Shown here piece by piece: positions 20,000 through 31,656 of a DNA stretch of 64,000 nt (within the stretch, counting starts at the first letter, position 1; every line of letters starts with the position of its first letter). Below the pieces are notes generated by a model that made no database searches, was not told the origin of the DNA, and worked only from the letters and a program-made list of their open reading frames with translations. The DNA is taken from contig CM055895.1 of assembly GCA_029582155.1 (NCBI GenBank), positions 51,737,250 through 51,801,249 of the forward strand. The letters are read 5' to 3'. The translations under genes and the position numbers were made by a program. The stretch comes from Panopea generosa (lineage: Eukaryota; Mollusca; Bivalvia; Adapedonta; Hiatellidae).

Positions 20000-22900
20000 A
20001 AACATCATTTATTAAATCCAAAATAACATAATACTGTACAGTTGTAGAGATATTTTATAATCAGATAATATTTCCGATTTCTAGTCAACGTATTGTTAAT
20101 TACCTCTCGACAGAATGATATTTCTACATTTGATTAGACAGTACCCCAAAAGTGATAAATAAAATAATCTGGAAATATTACTTATTTTATACTTACTATC
20201 TCTACGAGAAATAGTTGAAATGCGAATAATAATTAGTAAATAAAAGAATGAATTATTAAAACTACAATTATAATGGAAAATAAATGATTACCTTAGTTGG
20301 TGGTACGTTCTTAATAAATACCTTAATAAATTTATAAAAAAACAATATTAATAGCAAATAAATACATACCTTACGTGGTGGTACATTCTGGATAATGTAT
20401 ACCTGAATACCGATAAAATATTATGTCGTATTGCATTTCTGAACAACGTTTCGAGAACTGAACAATAGACATTTATTTTTGATTGTTAGAAAAACGCTTT
20501 TCCTTATTAGAATCAGCCGTTTAATTCAGTTGCATGTCACGTTTCTGTGTATAATAAATAGAAAACAAATAGAGACACCAAGTGAAGGTTTTGTCGTTTG
20601 GAAGATTGCTATTCTTTTAGGAATTTGAGAAATACACCCGTGATAAGTTAGATGCTGACCATAACGAATATACCACATGGTTTATAAAGTATTTGAATGT
20701 CAAAAGTCAAGTTATCCAGTAATACAATCTTCGACAGAACATTGAGTGTTGACGAATGTATTACCCTATACAGAGAAGAAAATAATGGAGTGAAATTTCA
20801 TCATCCATATGATCATAGATTGAACGTAAATGTAAGCGGTCAATACCAATCAGATATTCAAAATCATCTTAGATAATAAAATCATTTTAATTAAAATATC
20901 AATACTGGGAAGTAATTTTAATTTTATTTCCAAAATTGTGTTCGTGTTTTCATTTATTATTTTACTGTAAGCTTTTACATTTTGACTACCTGTCCAAGAA
21001 TATAAGAATAAAGTCTTATAGCAGGATATACTTGAACAATTTGATATTCAAAAACTATACCATATGCAATTTGTGTAGCCATTTCAGAGGACTAAAAGTT
21101 TACCACAGTGAAACATGGCTGTATTATTTAGTTCTCGGACTAATTGTTCACTGTAAATTAAAGCAAGTTCGTGCAGAAATGTCCAATAAAAAGTTATCAA
21201 TAAATAGTTGTATGAACTCTGTTTCGCGGGCATATTTGTAAATATTAAAGGGTTGGTCTAACGGGGCTACTTTTATTTACACCGTCTCAATTTATGATGT
21301 GACAATGTGAAAGAGCGAGGTTAAGTGCACTTGTAAACAAGCGTTCAGTGGCGAATGATTACTGGAGTGTTACCTGTTACCTGGTGAAAGCTCCAATACG
21401 TTACCATGGTGTAACTAGTTTTGTGTGTGTGACGTGTACTTATTTATTACCATTACTTTATTTATTACTCATGTTTATGCTGTTGAAGTGGTTGTTTTTA
21501 TCAAAGTTATGTCTCCTGCTCTACATGTGTTTTTCTCATATGTCTCAGATTGATAAAAAAAATACAGCAGACGACACCAATACATTCCGTCGTTTGTAAG
21601 CGCGTTTGCATATAAAATATCGACTTCCGATCGCTGTTTTAAATAATCATCGAGTACATTGTTTGAACCTTTTGTCTTCCATTTTATATGGAAACGAAAA
21701 CGTTACAGTGTATATACATTTCAAATAAAATGTCAACGTTGTATGGCAGATGCGCCTAGAAAATGCTGTGAAAGGATTTACATGTTTATATGGAACCGAA
21801 ATTAATGTAATATTAACTGACAAAACATAGAACTGGAACACTCCAACAAGATTCACATGTTCAGCCGATGTTGCTGATGCACAACGCCTTTCACCTGTAA
21901 ACGATTGGAGGAGATGAAGTCACATTGTGTATAGGTGCATTGTTCTGATACTACTGTGCAGTATTGTGAAGTAAAGAATATATAAATATCACATTCCTTG
22001 TGAGTGCATTATTGAAAAGTATGATCCTGAGAAAAAACATTGACCGAGGCAACGACGAATTCGATAATATTCTTCGACAATTTTCAAACGCGCTTTTACA
22101 AGAATGCGATATTTATTGTATTATATCGAAAACCGTAACGTGAGCAGTAGCATGTATACGCGGATGTGTGTCTATTGCTAAGGACGCTTGTTTCAGTCAA
22201 ATGTGGTCATGCATTTGGTGAACACAATTATATTATGTATAAGTTGAACAGTCATTTTACTGGTTAACAAAAATGGTCCATTTTTCCAAATGATATTTAA
22301 TAATCAAGTATTTGAAATATATCTATGATATAACAAAAATATACATTTTGGTTAGCAAATTTAAAAAAATGTTTTATTTTGATGGATGAAATATTTTTAG
22401 AAGTTTATGTTAAAACATTTTAAGATTGATCTCATGATATAAAAGAAATAGACATCCGGTTTTAATTCTATAAATTTATATTGAATAAACCGTTGTCTGA
22501 AAAATGCGTTGCTAAAAATAGTTATTTCGTAAAACCTTTGAATTCACCATTTTCCTTCCTCAGAAGTTCATGAAACAGTTATACATTCCTCTGTTCGGTT
22601 TGAAGAACAGCATTGTGTCTTCCCTGAAAACAAAATGTTTATTTTTCATTACTTGTCAGTTTATTCTCATCTGACAGATAAAATGACCAAGGCATTGTCA
22701 TAGCAATACTGTAAAACAAAGAGCGTTTCGTTATATTGATTTTTTTAAAGTTAAAACGTTAGAACCGTTCGCGCATCAAAGAATAGCATGTGTTATAATT
22801 TTGCCGGTCAATATTACCGGACATTATTAAAAATTATTGAATGATCGTTTATTGGAAAAGTCACATAGACTTAAACAGATGTCTAATGAAAACATAAACC

Positions 22901-24060
22901 GATGTATTCGACACCTGATACCTATACCGATCAAACATTAGATTCAAACTAAGATAATTATGTAAATCAATACGACATCGGATTAAATGGCACACACATG
23001 ATGTACTGTGCGGAATAATGATGAAATTCAAACCATTTCACATTTGTTTGCATTGCAAATGGACTCGCAAATGTAGCTTTATAAAGCATATTATCTGTGC
23101 AAACAGTATGAACTAGAACGCCGCTATAAAGAAGGGGAAATAAAACACTTTAAAAATATGGTTGCATAATGAGCAGTCGGACATTTCCACCATTCTTCCA
23201 TAATATTGTTGTGTAATGTGCCGTGTAACCGTCCCGATTTTGGGGAGGGTTTGTAGACAGATTTTCGATGAAGAATACTCAAGAGTTATTGACTCAATAA
23301 ACAAATCAAAACTATGTAATTGATGCAAAACAACGTCGATCACACATTCGTAATTGTAAAAGTTTAATTAAAAACATTAATACAAAATGATAATAAAATC
23401 TACTACGTTATAGTACATATACGTAACGTATGTAGCATGCGTCAAAATGAACCAATGGCAATAAGTGTGTATAACATTTAAACTTAATAGTGTTCATATG
23501 ACTAACTTCGTCAAAGAAGTCCGATTAGATGGTTTGTATGTTAATTTTGCCCAATATTGAAATGTTCAAAAACGCTATGAAATGAAAGGTAATGCTTTAG
23601 TTTTACAAATGTATTGTTATTACTTTTATCAGGTATATATTTTGCAGTAATAGTTTTAGCATTATGCTTATTAATATGTTGTGTTAAATTTTGAACTTTT
23701 TAAAAGTTGTGTTGCTTCAGACATGTTTATAAATATTTATATATAATGCCTCTATAAGATGTAAACATGTTTATTTTTGAATGTGTTTGTTGTAAATATG
23801 GTATGCTAGATAATTGCTCAATTATTTAATACTTTCTGTTATGTATGCCCGACTGACATTAAGGTTTATCGTATCTTGTGTCATGCATTAACGTATAAAG
23901 AAGCAGAGTTGCGAAATATGTTATATGGTCTCTCTGTATAACATTTCACGTTTAGGTTTTAAGAGGAAACTTTTTAAGACACCATTGACCCTAAATCAAG
24001 CTATTTTAATGTAGAATATTAATCTGTAGTTGCGAGTTCACCACAACGATTTGTTTCAAA
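20000..24060. other. Intergenic, no confident gene
   Basis: AT-rich sequence. The frames present are short and show no family resemblance. A 40-codon ATG frame at 22021 has protein-like composition but no supporting signal. No tandem array or terminal repeat was noticed. Confidence 0.35.
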
Positions 24061-24070
24061 CGTGCAAAGT

Positions 24071-24076
24071 TTTATT
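24071..24076 (-). terminator. Candidate polyadenylation signal of receptor gene 1
   Basis: AATAAA on the minus strand about 440 bases after the stop codon. It is the first canonical signal I noticed downstream, and usage is unknown. Confidence 0.4.
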
Positions 24077-24354
24077 CCAATACATGTAATCATTAAAATA
24101 TTGAAGTATTTAAACAAATCAGTAAAGAAAAATAATATCAGTATTTATATTGTATTGTCACATACGACAAAAACAGAAATAAACAATGGCCAAACTATTG
24201 TACATGGTCAACACTACATTTAGCTTAGTCATCTAAGGATGACGTACATGGATTTCGTACATTGATCAGAATCATAGGAATGACAATAATGCCATGACTT
24301 CGTGCATATATATTTTCACAGCATGAATTAAACAAGTGTACCAGGTGTAGAACT

Positions 24355-24450
24355 GTTACTCTTACTATCACTACCACTGCTACTCCTACTACTACTTCTA
24401 CTACTACAACAACTACTACTACTACCAATACTACCAGAACAACAACTTCT
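24355..24450. repeat. Imperfect (TAC/ACT)n tract in the 3' UTR of gene 1
   Basis: Trinucleotide repeats such as CTACTACTACTTCTACTACT start about 65 bases beyond the stop codon of receptor gene 1. On the minus strand this is a GTA/GTT tract in the presumed 3' UTR. It also creates a valine-rich shadow frame. Confidence 0.85.
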
Positions 24451-24514
24451 TCTTTACTAAACATAAAACAGCTCCAAAATATAAAACAAGGTATGTTCTT
24501 CCCAAAGTTAGGTT

Positions 24515-25813
24515 TTATGTGGAGCCGTTTTTCAGGATTGAATATATCATTACTGATACAATGCAATTGATAGCATTCATACAAACAAAACAGTAGATAT
24601 CAAACGTCTTTCCGACAAGTTTCCATGTTATCATTTTAATAGAAGTTCCATTGTCGTCGTTGGCCTGATTTGTATCTTTGATGTGGGTTTTATCAATTTC
24701 ATCAGTATTGTTTTCTTTTTCATCGTGTCTATTTGCTTCCATTTCAACTCGTGCAGTTTTCTTTTTAAAACATCGAAATCTTAAATATTTAATCAGTTGT
24801 TTTATCATCTTTGGAACATTCGTATCTCTTTCGTATACACGGAGGGATACAATACATAGAATCATGATACAAGTACTGTAAATCATCAAAAACAACAAAT
24901 AAAAGTACATGATCGCCATTGGACTAGAGCTTGATGGTACGTTGTCATTGACAATACCCATGTACACGATAAATGACAAAAACATGGTCACTGCTACTGA
25001 TAATCGCTCACCAGAGTTAGACGGCATCAAGAACACGCAGTTGTTTAATAAAGAGAGAAAGATGAGTGGCCAAACAATGTATACCTCGTAAAAAGTACTT
25101 CTTCGTTTGAGACGAAGCTGTAACCTGACGTATTTCTGTACATCGTCGGAAAACCGTGTGTAATTTATAAAAGAACTTGTTGCTAAGATATCCCACTCAC
25201 TGTTTTCTGTTAAATAGTTCGTGAAGAGGCGTTCATTTGTAGAATGCAAAATTAAATCAGATGCAAAAATAGCCCCTGGTGAGAGATCAAGTAAGCAGTT
25301 TTGTTCATCAAATGGGAAATAGGTAACATCTACCGAACATGTCGATTTCACCACCATTCCTGGTGACCAGCTAACGCTTCCGTCATATTGAATTACAGTC
25401 ATGAGTGATATATTTCCAATCTCCTCAATTTTCTCCGCTAATTGCAGTGGGTAAATTTGTGGTTTCCATACTACTTCTGGCGCTGCGTAGATGTAAGATT
25501 TACCGCCGTATGTTGTTTTATCCCATACAAGCCTCTCGTCCGTCCACGAAAAAGAAAAACTCATACTTGTGGAAATAACTCCAGATATTTGGTTGAAGTC
25601 ATTGAGACTGATTATATACAAAGACACTCCAACGTATGCAGTTTCACTTTGGTTCAAGACAGGGAGCAGATCCCTGTTATAACCGGTAAATAGTGTCGTG
25701 TGCAGGTTTTGCACCTGGGCCAAGGTTGCCGATAATGACGAACCAAAATGGGTTGATAGAAGTCCGACAACTATTGCCCATCGTAAAAGGGTGCCTTTAG
25801 TAAGCATCATCAT
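24515..25813 (-). CDS. nAChR-like Cys-loop receptor subunit, gene 1
   Basis: Ligand-gated ion channel subunit of the nicotinic family, 432 aa in one exon, acting in the plasma membrane as part of a pentamer. Visible parts: signal peptide 1-29; extracellular domain with loop D FSWTDERLVWD (Trp90), Trp116 and Trp149; canonical Cys-loop Cys159-Cys173 with 13 residues between; M1 about 241-263; M2 about 269-293; M3 about 298-323; a hydrophilic loop; M4 about 403-427. M2 keeps Glu at -1', Ser2', Thr6', Leu9', Val13' and Asp20', as in cation-selective channels. Loop C lacks the vicinal Cys pair, so it is not a classical alpha subunit and its ligand is unknown. N-glycosylation sites: 54, 134 and 217. 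A splice acceptor (CTCTCTTCAG) ends just before the ATG, and five more in-frame codons may come from the exon at 27120. Confidence 0.93.
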   Translation of the reverse strand: MMMLTKGTLLRWAIVVGLLSTHFGSSLSATLAQVQNLHTTLFTGYNRDLLPVLNQSETAYVGVSLYIISLNDFNQISGVISTSMSFSFSWTDERLVWDKTTYGGKSYIYAAPEVVWKPQIYPLQLAEKIEEIGNISLMTVIQYDGSVSWSPGMVVKSTCSVDVTYFPFDEQNCLLDLSPGAIFASDLILHSTNERLFTNYLTENSEWDILATSSFINYTRFSDDVQKYVRLQLRLKRRSTFYEVYIVWPLIFLSLLNNCVFLMPSNSGERLSVAVTMFLSFIVYMGIVNDNVPSSSSPMAIMYFYLLFLMIYSTCIMILCIVSLRVYERDTNVPKMIKQLIKYLRFRCFKKKTARVEMEANRHDEKENNTDEIDKTHIKDTNQANDDNGTSIKMITWKLVGKTFDIYCFVCMNAINCIVSVMIYSILKNGST

Positions 25814-27119
25814 CTGAAGAGAGAGAAAGAGGTAAAAGTAATATCAATACAATTATGTTTCTGTTCTTTTCACACAGTATAATAATACACTACATATTCT
25901 GGTTAAGTAAAATAGGAAAAAACAAGTTATCGTCCTTAAATAACTTAAAGCCGATAAGTTTAGTGAATACTGATTATAAAATTACAAGCAAGGCTATAGC
26001 GAATAAAATCAAAACATATTGCAACACCAATTATTAATAAAATAACTCTATATGCAAATAAAGATGAAAGTGTTTGCGGTATTTAAAGTAATTGAAACAT
26101 ATAAGTAATGAAAATAAGCCTGAATTTATATTCTGCTTTTGAATGTATTGATCATGTGTATTTTTTTTTAAATTCTCACATAATTCAATTTTGGAAATAT
26201 TGTTAATTATCGAATAAGTGTTTGATTTAAATATTTAATTATTGTATAAATCGGTTTAAAATTATTTTGATAATGAAAGTAAAATACGAGGTGTCTTCAC
26301 GGTATAGTGAGAAAGTGCTCATTTTTCTTCATAAATCATCGCAAGACGATGAAACTTTCAGAATTTGTAGATTTATGGATTTTTTAAAAATTGGTTACAA
26401 ACAATCGTTGTATTTCACGAAATGCTATCGCAACGGTAGTCAACGTAACCATGACCAGATTTTTTAAACGTTATACTAAAATGCGCAAAACACACAGTGC
26501 TACATTCATGTCAAAAAACATTTTTACCAAGTACATTTTAATACAAACATCTCACAATTATATTTGTTACATAAGACATACAATTGTAATTACATATTAA
26601 TACCCCTGAGACACACATTGATACTTAATACAAAAGTTAATCAATTATATTTAATGCATGAAGTATCTCATAATTCACATAACACATTTATTGTAATACT
26701 ACGATACATATTTTATTAATTCACACGAAACACAATTAACATCTAATACATTTAATGAAATGAAAAAACAACATAACGTCTATGGTACTATTTATTGGGC
26801 GGATATAGATTAAAGATGCTACAGAAATCAGAACTATTTGTCCAACAGGAGACGTTTGCAAAATACACAGGCACCATCACAGCATAAACATAGCCAATAT
26901 AGAGATATATCATATAATAAACACGAGACATACATACAAACAACGTGAGACAAAAACGGTATACTCTGGTGACGAGGTTTATCAGCTAAGTCTCTAATTA
27001 TATAAAATTGACAAATCGGTTTTATCAAAAAACCTTTTTTGAGATATGGGGTCTATCGTTTAATTCATGAGTAAATTGATGTGTTTATACAAAACAAAAA
27101 CGTAATCCGAATTTCTTAC
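25814..27119 (-). other. Candidate intron of receptor gene 1
   Basis: In gene sense it begins GTAAGAAAT (donor after GGGAG at 27120) and ends TTTCTCTCTCTTCAG at 25814, giving 1,306 bases with GT..AG ends. The interior is AT-rich with no coding sequence recognised. Confidence 0.6.
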
Positions 27120-27134
27120 CTCCCATTTCATCAT
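27120..27134 (-). CDS. Candidate first coding exon of receptor gene 1
   Basis: The minus strand reads ATGATGAAATGGGAG followed directly by GTAAGA, a strong donor. Joined to the acceptor at 25814 it adds MMKWE in frame to the large exon, extending the signal peptide region. The 5' UTR would run upward from 27135. Alternatively the exon is wholly untranslated and translation starts at the ATG triplet at 25813. RNA evidence would settle this. Confidence 0.5.
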
Positions 27135-27734
27135 AGGTAGTTCGTTTCTTCTTGTGTCTATAGACGTCTTTGATGTTGATCGTGTGTCTGGTTTAATGAA
27201 CGAGTTTGAACAATCTTGTAACCAACCGTGTTATCATACAAACCGGAACAACTAATAATTTACCAATAATGATTGGTATCTAAACAATAGCTATAACGGT
27301 TAAATAAATATGAATCAAGTATTGAATTGTTTAACAAGCACTTTAGCAACCTCAATATTGACGTGTAAAATGGGTTTGAACTAATGAGGTACCATCGAAT
27401 CATTAATGACAACATATAATTATTTACACAATTTCAACGGTTTAAATTCTCTGCTAATAAGCTTGTCATATCAATAATGGTACGACACACGTATATATTG
27501 TTTTTGTTAATGATTTTATTTTATATTACGCTTAACAAGGTCGTTTTCACTCTAAAGGTAAGAATTGTTTATACAAAAAGTGTAAAATTTGTGTTTCTCT
27601 GAGAAACAAATTGTTAAGTGATTCCTGTTTTGGTTTGTTTACATACGTTTTCCTAACATATGTGTGTCCATAAGCGCGCATGTTTAATGTAAAATTCTGC
27701 ATATTTTGTTGAAAAGCACTTACCTTCCATATAG

Positions 27735-28520
27735 CGCCGTAGATACTACAAGTGTGTCAGATACGTAAGCATATTTTATACAACTCCGCAGTTACAATCA
27801 GTGGTGTCAGAAACGTACCTTTAAGTACCTTTTATTCAGTTTCGTAGTTACCACCATTGATGTCAGATACGCAAGTATCTTTTATACAGCTCCGCAGATA
27901 CTGCTAGTGTGTCAAATACGTAAGTACGTGTTATTCAACTCCGGATATACAATCAGTTATGTAAGATACGTAAGTACCTGCTATGTGATATAAATTCGGA
28001 GATACAACCAGTGGTTTCAGATACGCAACCATATTTTATACGACTCCGGCGATACAACCAGTGGTGTCAGATACGCAACCATATTTTATACAACTCCGGC
28101 GATACAACCAGTGGTGTCAGATACGTAAATACCTTTTAAACAGCTCCTTAGATACTACCAGTAGTATCAGATACGTAAGTACATTTAATACAACTCCGTG
28201 GATACAACCAGTGGTGTTAGATACGTAAGTATATTTTATAGAACTCCGTGGATTCAACCAGTGGTGTTAGATACGTAAGTATATTTTATACAGCTCCGTA
28301 TACATAACCAGTGTTGTCAGATACGTAAATACATGTTATACAACTTCGCCGATACAACCAGTGGTGCCAGATACGTAAATACCTTTTATATAGCTCTGTA
28401 AATACAACCATTTTTGTCAGATATGAATGACCTTTTATTCAACTCCATATACACAGTCAGTGGTGTAAATACGTAAGTACCTGTTATACAACTCCGTAGA
28501 TCCAACCAATGGTGTCGTAT
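27735..28520 (+). repeat. 50-bp tandem array 1, about 16 units
   Basis: Units read approximately CTCCGTGGATACAACCAGTG then GTGTCAGATACGTAAGTATA then TTTTATACAG. The anchor GTGTCAG recurs at 27755, 28014, 28064 and 28314, mostly exactly 50 bases apart. The array lies about 600 bases upstream of the candidate first exon of gene 1. It is the reverse complement of the array at 60918-61810, so both have the same orientation relative to their neighbouring receptor gene. Confidence 0.92.
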
Positions 28521-28547
28521 ATGTACTGCATTTGTATTGTGTAATAG

Positions 28548-28670
28548 ATAGTGTTGGCTGCTCACGCAAGACGTTGCGTGTTCGATCCCCGCGCGACCTG
28601 ATGCCTCTCACAAAACAACTCTTAGTACTGGTTCTACCCAAGAAGCAAACTCGAGAGCGGTTTTTATAAC
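28548..28670 (+). mobile_element. tRNA-derived SINE
   Basis: A TGTTGGCTGCTCACGCAAGA head (A-box-like) is followed by GTGTTCGATCCCCGCG, a good B box, and then a body with TAGTACTGGTTCTACCCAAG. Reverse-orientation relatives of the TACTGGTTCTA body appear near 38300 and 44990. It adjoins tandem array 1. Confidence 0.6.
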
Positions 28671-28799
28671 TTAAAGCTTTTATCGCAATTGAGCTAAAAT
28701 AAATGAGTAAACTAGTTGTATTGTCAGTACCGTCACTTTTATAATACGACAATTTCTTCTTCAGACAGTATTTAAAATGTCGTCACACTAAAGTGTCAC

Positions 28800-28905
28800 G
28801 TTACAGTTATATATATGTGTCCTGTCCAGTCGCATTATACTGACATCGGGCCGATCTAGAACTATTCTCAATGTGCCGAGCTCCAAACAAAGAAAGTAAG
28901 TAAAC
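28800..28905 (+). repeat. Dispersed repeat fragment
   Basis: It contains GTGTCCTGTCCAGTCGCATT and ATACTGACATCGGGCC, wording I recognise from a common bivalve interspersed repeat. Family assignment is from memory only. Confidence 0.3.
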
Positions 28906-29403
28906 TAGAGTGCATTCAACTATCATCCGCACTGCTTATATGGTTGTTTGATTATTTAGTTGGGTATTACTTTATTAGATAGTTTAATGTTCATGGTTTG
29001 TTACTCGCAGAAGTCTGTAAAACGATATAGTACACATATTATCAGCGGTAGATACAGTGACATATTAGCATTACATGTACGGGTAATAACTGGTCTAATA
29101 TTGACGAATATTCCATTGCTCAAGTAATGGGCCCCCTCTTAGTTCGTTCTTTGAAATTGCTGAGAAACCAAAATCGGCACATTCTTCATTACAATGCATA
29201 ATAACATTTCTTGTAAAAGAAGAAGTGAAAGATCATATTGACAAATATTTATCTGATGAACACATTTTCAATGATATTTTATGTTTTTTTTAACATTTGT
29301 TTGCGTATTGGCACAATAATCACTTAACCTTGTACTATGATTGGTGCTTTTTTTCAAAAATTGGTACAATTTATTCACGAAACGACTCCACTACAATGTA
29401 ATA
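28906..29403. other. Non-coding, nothing recognised
   Basis: AT-rich sequence without features up to the right end of the second tyrosine-recombinase retroelement. Confidence 0.35.
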
Positions 29404-29474
29404 TAGGTCTTTGCTACACTCCTTTGATATAAATATCAATATGCTATAACCAGACGAGCTGTTTATTGAGATAC
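29404..29474 (-). repeat. B2 repeat of the split direct repeats
   Basis: It shares CAATATGCTATAACxAGACG and the flanking words GTCTTTG and TACACTCCT with 30283-30358 on the same strand. Confidence 0.6.
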
Positions 29475-30090
29475 AATGCAGTCTGAGATATACAAAAGAG
29501 CAAAGAGATACATTTTGTATATTCACTAAATTTTAAACAATAGAATTTTCTCCATATTTTCTTATGTTGAAAATTAAACAAAAGTACTGTATTGATAACA
29601 AATCTGGTACATATGCAATCTATTATTTTTTCTCTTTCATAGAAATGTCCATCCACGAAATGCTAAAGCAAAACACTTTACTATTCATACATATATTGTT
29701 AAAAAAAAAAAACAACACTATTTTGTAATATCACTTACGTTTAAACGATATTCACATCTCTCTCTACTAATGTTAAAAGTAGTTTTAACGACAAAACGAA
29801 ATTCTTTTTCTGATTAACTTAACTCGAACCGATTCGCCCAGGAAAAAACGGAGACAAAAACCATGTGAACTTAGTACGAAAAACTCTGGAAACCTGTACC
29901 CGTTTGTCAATCGCCGGATCGCTTGAATGTCGGGCCTCATTCATTGTGGATATATGGTTTGATATATATAAATAAAGTTTATATAAACATTTTACATAAA
30001 AACATTCCAAAGTATAAAAAAATGCCGAATAAGTTCTACAAAATGAAAAACGAACATGAATGAATTTAAATATAAATTTCTTAAAATGTT

Positions 30091-30358
30091 TAGATGTAAC
30101 GTGTACATAATCATCCGGTAGAATGGCAAAATAAATTTCTACACTTCTTTTATACATGTATTATCGCTTACATGACTAACTTTGTGTGCGCTAACTGACC
30201 AATACCACTGTATTGTACCTGGTACGTTACGCGAGAAGACAAATATGTCAAGCTATACTTACGAAACACGTGAAAAAGATAGTCTTTGATACACTCCTAT
30301 GATATTAACAACAACATTACACCAATATGCTATAACAAGACGAGCGGTTTAAAATACA
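30091..30358 (-). repeat. A2 and B1 repeats
   Basis: 30091-30281 matches 36216-36378 (TAGATGTAACGTGTACA start, shared TACGTTACGCGA, and a shared ACGAAACxCGTGAAA end). 30283-30358 matches 29404-29474. The two lie back to back, as expected for the internal B1-A2 junction. Confidence 0.75.
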
Positions 30359-30439
30359 AAAAGAGCGAACTGGAAGGAAAATCATGTTGACATTTCTCAT
30401 GTTTACACAACAATTACGAATTAAACGACTTGGAAACCT

Positions 30440-31462
30440 CCAATCTCCTCTCCAAGGAGTTGACAATATAGCCATCTTTGCTATTTTCACCCTTCCAACG
30501 CTCATGCCTCTTCTAACACCTATCATTTAACCCCGCGTTTGCTGCCATCGTAGCACCCTCTGACCTTAGAAAATGAATATATGTTCGACTCTCCAATGAC
30601 CTATTTTAACCTCGACACGAGACATTCCCTAGACCTGCATAACTGAGTGGTTTATTTTTTAAAAATAAGTCTACATTTAGTTGTTGGTCTGTAACAAGGC
30701 TTAAATAAAAACACATCTTCTGTGACTGATAAACAACATACTTCAAATTAACGTTTAAACATCGCGTACGGGCATGCTATTGTATCACCCTTCGACACGA
30801 CAATTTCATCACCTTTGCGTTATTGGTCAGTCTTACTTTTCCTAATGAAAATAGAAAAATAATCATCGTAAAACTTGATATCATTACAATGTTAACTTGT
30901 CAACTCATCAAATCTTAAAAATCCTGAACATGCTAATACTATCATACATAAATCTCTGATTACAAGAATATCATTACTTTCTGAATATTTTTCACATAAT
31001 ACAACTAGAGTTTCAGAAGTAATGGGTTCCTTCTTGTTCACAGGTTTGAAAATTGTCCTCTTCGAAGCTCCAACAAATTTGTAACGAACAGATTGTTAGT
31101 GGGGTTGGGTTAATTCTTCAAAGAGTGTGCCGACTTAATACTATACACAGTAGCAAAAATCACTGAACTTGACGTGCGCTTGTCCATTAATTCAGTTAGA
31201 TATAGCGCAATATGGATGGGCTATGCTGGAATGGCAGATCCGCCTTTTGAAGATATAGATTTGTCCCACTTTTTCCACAACAAGTATAATGCTTAATGTT
31301 TGTATTGTCAATCTTTGACATCACAAGAAATATCGCCATCTTAGACGGCAGTTTTTCGAAACTAGTGCTAGGTATCTCACTCTCCTGTATCTCATCGTCG
31401 ATGCAACTTTTCAATTTCAGGCCTGCACAAATAGAGAAAAAGAAATATGAATGTCTAAACAA
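30440..31462 (-). pseudogene. Tyrosine recombinase, multiple stops
   Basis: From 31462 the minus strand reads IPSTSFEKLPSKMAIFLV, then SKIDNTNIKHY, the N-terminal core-binding start of a bivalve DIRS-type recombinase. Further frames read VNKKEPITSETL, ILVIRDLCMIVLACSGFLRF (around the first catalytic Arg), IRKSKTDQ and, near 30530, LRSEGATMAANAG and KRHERWKGENSKDGY (the HxxR/Trp/Tyr end, with some catalytic positions altered). Several in-frame stops and at least two frameshifts prevent function. Confidence 0.75.
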
Positions 31463-31656
31463 ATAATCCTTTAACTCAGTATACCATATTTGACCATGCC
31501 ATGCTTCTTTAGTTTGACATACAAAATTAACGTGAGCTTATTCAGTTTTCTTCTCACCACCTGTAAATAAAGAGCCCGAAAACTTCCAAATGGTTACAAC
31601 TTCTACCCCTTACCACGCTTTGTCAGTTCCAAGGCTGAAATACAAAGACATCATGT

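Noticed and set aside
22021..22143. 40-codon ATG frame
   Set aside because: Protein-like composition only. No homologue recognised and no splice or promoter signal.
24225..24584. 119-codon valine-rich minus frame
   Set aside because: It overlaps the end of receptor gene 1 out of frame, and its valine run comes from the trinucleotide tract in the 3' UTR.
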